Shown one piece after another: positions 62,164 to 64,000 of a stretch of DNA of 64,000 bases (position 1 is the first letter of the stretch; each line of letters begins with the position of its first letter). The translations under genes and the position numbers were made by a program. Source of the DNA: an uncultured Clostridia bacterium (GTDB taxonomy: Bacteria; Bacillota; Clostridia; Oscillospirales; Ruminococcaceae); assembly GCA_947625735.1 (NCBI GenBank), contig CANQPL010000005.1, positions 1 through 64,000 of the forward strand, given 5' to 3'. The notes beneath the pieces were generated by a model, which was not told where the DNA came from, ran no database searches, and saw only the letters and a program-made list of their open reading frames with translations.

Positions 62164-63204
62164 TTATTTTAAATTCTTATTTTTAACAGCCCTTTCGACT
62201 GCACTTATCAGTATTTTATTTTCCTCACGTGTCCTTACCGCAATTCTGAAATATCCCTCCCCCAGACCTCTGTAGTCACTGCAATTTCGTATGGCAATTC
62301 CCTCGTTTATGAGTATCTCATCAAGAGGAATTTTACATCTGAACAGGATAAAATTTGCCGCTGACGGATATACCTTAAATCCTGCCTTTTCCAGTCCTTT
62401 TGTAAGAAAAATTCTTTCCTGTGAAATAAGCTCAACGGTTTTTTTCACATACTCCCTTTCACCTGCTGCCGCAATTCCCGCTGTCTGGGCAGGCACTGAC
62501 ACGCTCCAGCTCTGACCGCAGTTTTCAATCTCCCTTATCAGATTTTCATCTGAGCAGATGAGATACCCGAGCCGCAGTCCTGCCATTGCAAAAATTTTTG
62601 TAAAGGCTTTAAGTATCATTACATTGCCGCAGACAGGAAGGGGGTATTTTTCACTGTCATAAACAAAATCCATAAAGCACTCGTCAACAACAAGATAAAT
62701 ATTTTTTTTGCAGCACTCCTCAATAATTTTTTTTATCAGCTCCTGCCCCATAATATTTCCCGTGGGATTATTGGGAGAAGCAAGAATGAGCATATCAATG
62801 TTATTTAAACGGGAAAGAATTTTTTCATCAGCTTCAAAATTATTTTCCTCATGAAGATAATGAAAAATTATCCCGCAGTCAACACTTTTAAGAGCCTTTT
62901 CATATTCGGAAAATGAGGGCGCTGTAAGAAGTGCTTTTTTCGGCTTTAATGAATGAACTATACGGAAGATAAGGTCCGCCGCACCGTTACCGCAGACAAT
63001 TTTTCCGCTGTCTGTCTTTTCATATTCCGCTATTGCTTTTCTGAGTGCAGCACAGCTTACATCAGGATAATGTTCATAATCGTCAATATGCGCTGCAAGG
63101 GCATTTTTAACGCTCTGCGGCATTCCCAGAGGGTTTATGTTTGACGAAAAATCATATCTTACATGACGGGTATAAATATCGCCGCCGTGCCTGTAAATTA
63201 TCAT
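62164..63204 (-). CDS. cobD: Threonine-phosphate decarboxylase (CobD, HisC-like fold)
   Basis: 346 residues. HGGDIYT and YDFSSNINPLGMP at the N-terminus are diagnostic for CobD among aminotransferase-fold proteins; ASPNNPTGN and the PLP lysine in LKAFTKIFAMAGLRLGY follow. Produces (R)-1-amino-2-propanol phosphate for the nucleotide loop of cobalamin. It overlaps cbiB by 4 bases. A short form without the zinc-finger C-terminus of Salmonella CobD. Confidence 0.92.
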   Translation of the reverse strand: MIIYRHGGDIYTRHVRYDFSSNINPLGMPQSVKNALAAHIDDYEHYPDVSCAALRKAIAEYEKTDSGKIVCGNGAADLIFRIVHSLKPKKALLTAPSFSEYEKALKSVDCGIIFHYLHEENNFEADEKILSRLNNIDMLILASPNNPTGNIMGQELIKKIIEECCKKNIYLVVDECFMDFVYDSEKYPLPVCGNVMILKAFTKIFAMAGLRLGYLICSDENLIREIENCGQSWSVSVPAQTAGIAAAGEREYVKKTVELISQERIFLTKGLEKAGFKVYPSAANFILFRCKIPLDEILINEGIAIRNCSDYRGLGEGYFRIAVRTREENKILISAVERAVKNKNLK

Positions 63205-64000
63205 AATACAGTCCTCCAGAAAGCCGCCCGCACCGCAGCCGCTGTTATAAGCATAATGACAGATGTGCAGTACATTAGCCTGTTTGCCCGACAGATATCA
63301 TCATTTTCGGGACTGTGTATATTATCGCCGATAGTTTTCTTTCTTACAAGTTTTCCCGAATAATACGCATCTCCCCCAAGCATTATATCAAGCGCCCCCG
63401 CACATACCGATTCTGTCTGCGCAGAATTGGGACTTGCGTGATTTGTGCGGTCACGCCGCCATATTTTCCATGCATTTTTCCCGTCAAAACCGAGAATAAA
63501 TGCAGACATTATCATAATAAGAGCCGTTATCCGTGACGGGATAAAATTCAGCACATCATCAAGCCTTGCCGCACAATATCCGAAGTCAATGTATTTTTCG
63601 TTTTTATATCCGATCATGGAATCCATAGTATTTGCCGCCTTGTAAAAAAATCCTGCCGCCGCACCGCCCCACATTATATAAAACAGTGGCGCAGTCACGC
63701 CGTCAGAGGTATTTTCCGCAACAGTTTCAACAGCTGCTCTTATAATACCGTTTCTGTCAAGACCTGCTGTATCTCTGCCAACTATCATTGATACATATTC
63801 TTTTGCCTTTTGCATATCATCAGAAACAAGCGCACTGTAAACTTTCATGCTTTCCCTTTCAAGACACCTTGCCGCAAGCAGATAACAGCACATTATACTT
63901 TCCGCAGCAATTCCCGCCCATATATTTATCCTATAGCAGAAAAAAAGTATAGCTGCGGGAATGCACCCTGACAGTAACTCAACGATAAGGACAAGCAGCA
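63201..64000 (-). CDS. cbiB: Adenosylcobinamide-phosphate synthase, 5' end cut off by window
   Basis: The frame stays open to the window edge, so the start lies beyond 64000; about 266 codons are visible. Hydrophobic segments, MIVGRDTAGLDRNGI, AAVETVAENTSDGVTAPLFY and NTMDSMIGYKNEKY are the CbiB signature blocks. It joins aminopropanol phosphate to adenosylcobyric acid, using the CobD product. An ATG at 63893 exists but is internal. Confidence 0.93.
   Translation of the reverse strand, partial: LLVLIVELLSGCIPAAILFFCYRINIWAGIAAESIMCCYLLAARCLERESMKVYSALVSDDMQKAKEYVSMIVGRDTAGLDRNGIIRAAVETVAENTSDGVTAPLFYIMWGGAAAGFFYKAANTMDSMIGYKNEKYIDFGYCAARLDDVLNFIPSRITALIMIMSAFILGFDGKNAWKIWRRDRTNHASPNSAQTESVCAGALDIMLGGDAYYSGKLVRKKTIGDNIHSPENDDICRANRLMYCTSVIMLITAAAVRAAFWRTVL

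Overview
The window looks like a chromosome segment of an anaerobic, fibre-degrading clostridium close to Ruminococcus (Oscillospiraceae). This is inference from gene content: HPr kinase/phosphorylase, WhiA, a CIRCE-controlled groESL, pyruvate phosphate dikinase, meso-diaminopimelate dehydrogenase, and GH44, GH36 and GH13 glycosidases. Most genes are ordinary chromosomal genes with clear Shine-Dalgarno (SD) sites. No rRNA, tRNA, CRISPR array, integrase or transposase was seen.

Layout. 0.2-5.4 kb (+): hprK, a PHP phosphoesterase, murB, rapZ and whiA, broken up by dispersed repeats. 5.8-7.7 kb (+): an iron-sulfur/[FeFe]-hydrogenase-like protein fused to a chemoreceptor signalling domain. 7.7-11.4 kb: a small membrane protein, a decayed lipoprotein, an XRE regulator, a translationally coupled ClpP-like protease and orphan VirD4-type ATPase, and a double DUF305 protein. 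11.5-24.9 kb: a long minus-strand run. It holds a complete arginine-to-spermidine set (speD, speA, speE, speB), a CLC transporter, a small kinase, an interrupted SRPBCC gene, nitroreductase, Nudix, prfB, a D-2-hydroxyacid dehydrogenase, proB-proA and a YycJ-like hydrolase. 25-31.3 kb: a small + strand gene, then minus-strand greA-lysS and glmU-prs. 31.6-34.4 kb (+): ppdK behind a long leader.

34.5-36.0 kb is a repeat-rich island around a PIN-domain toxin and its antitoxin, whose promoter carries a perfect 18-bp palindrome. 36.2-39.7 kb (+) is a four-gene envelope operon: methyltransferase, tiny membrane protein, a fusion of a YidC-like insertase to a CDP-glycerol glycerophosphotransferase, and a TagD-like cytidylyltransferase. 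39.9-43.0 kb (+) encodes a three-part biotin carboxyltransferase complex. 43.6-48.3 kb (-): alpha-galactosidase, a membrane-tailed GH44 glucanase, a Dabb protein and a YjbQ protein. 48.8-51.6 kb (+) is a stand-alone tail-like/holin/amidase cassette. 51.7-56.8 kb (-): a GH13 amylase fused to DUF1653, groESL, a frameshifted small gene and a PAP2 phosphatase. 57-58 kb (+): ddh. 58.1-64.0 kb (-): a corrinoid cluster (cbiB, cobD, cobO, ABC permease, ATPase, binding protein) whose upstream end is cut by the window edge.

The best candidates for undescribed biology are the YidC-glycerophosphotransferase fusion operon, the coupled ClpP/VirD4-like pair, and the hydrogenase-like chemoreceptor. At a different scale, a repeat family supplies the 3' ends of host genes and forms a long inverted duplication between about 2.0 and 35.9 kb.
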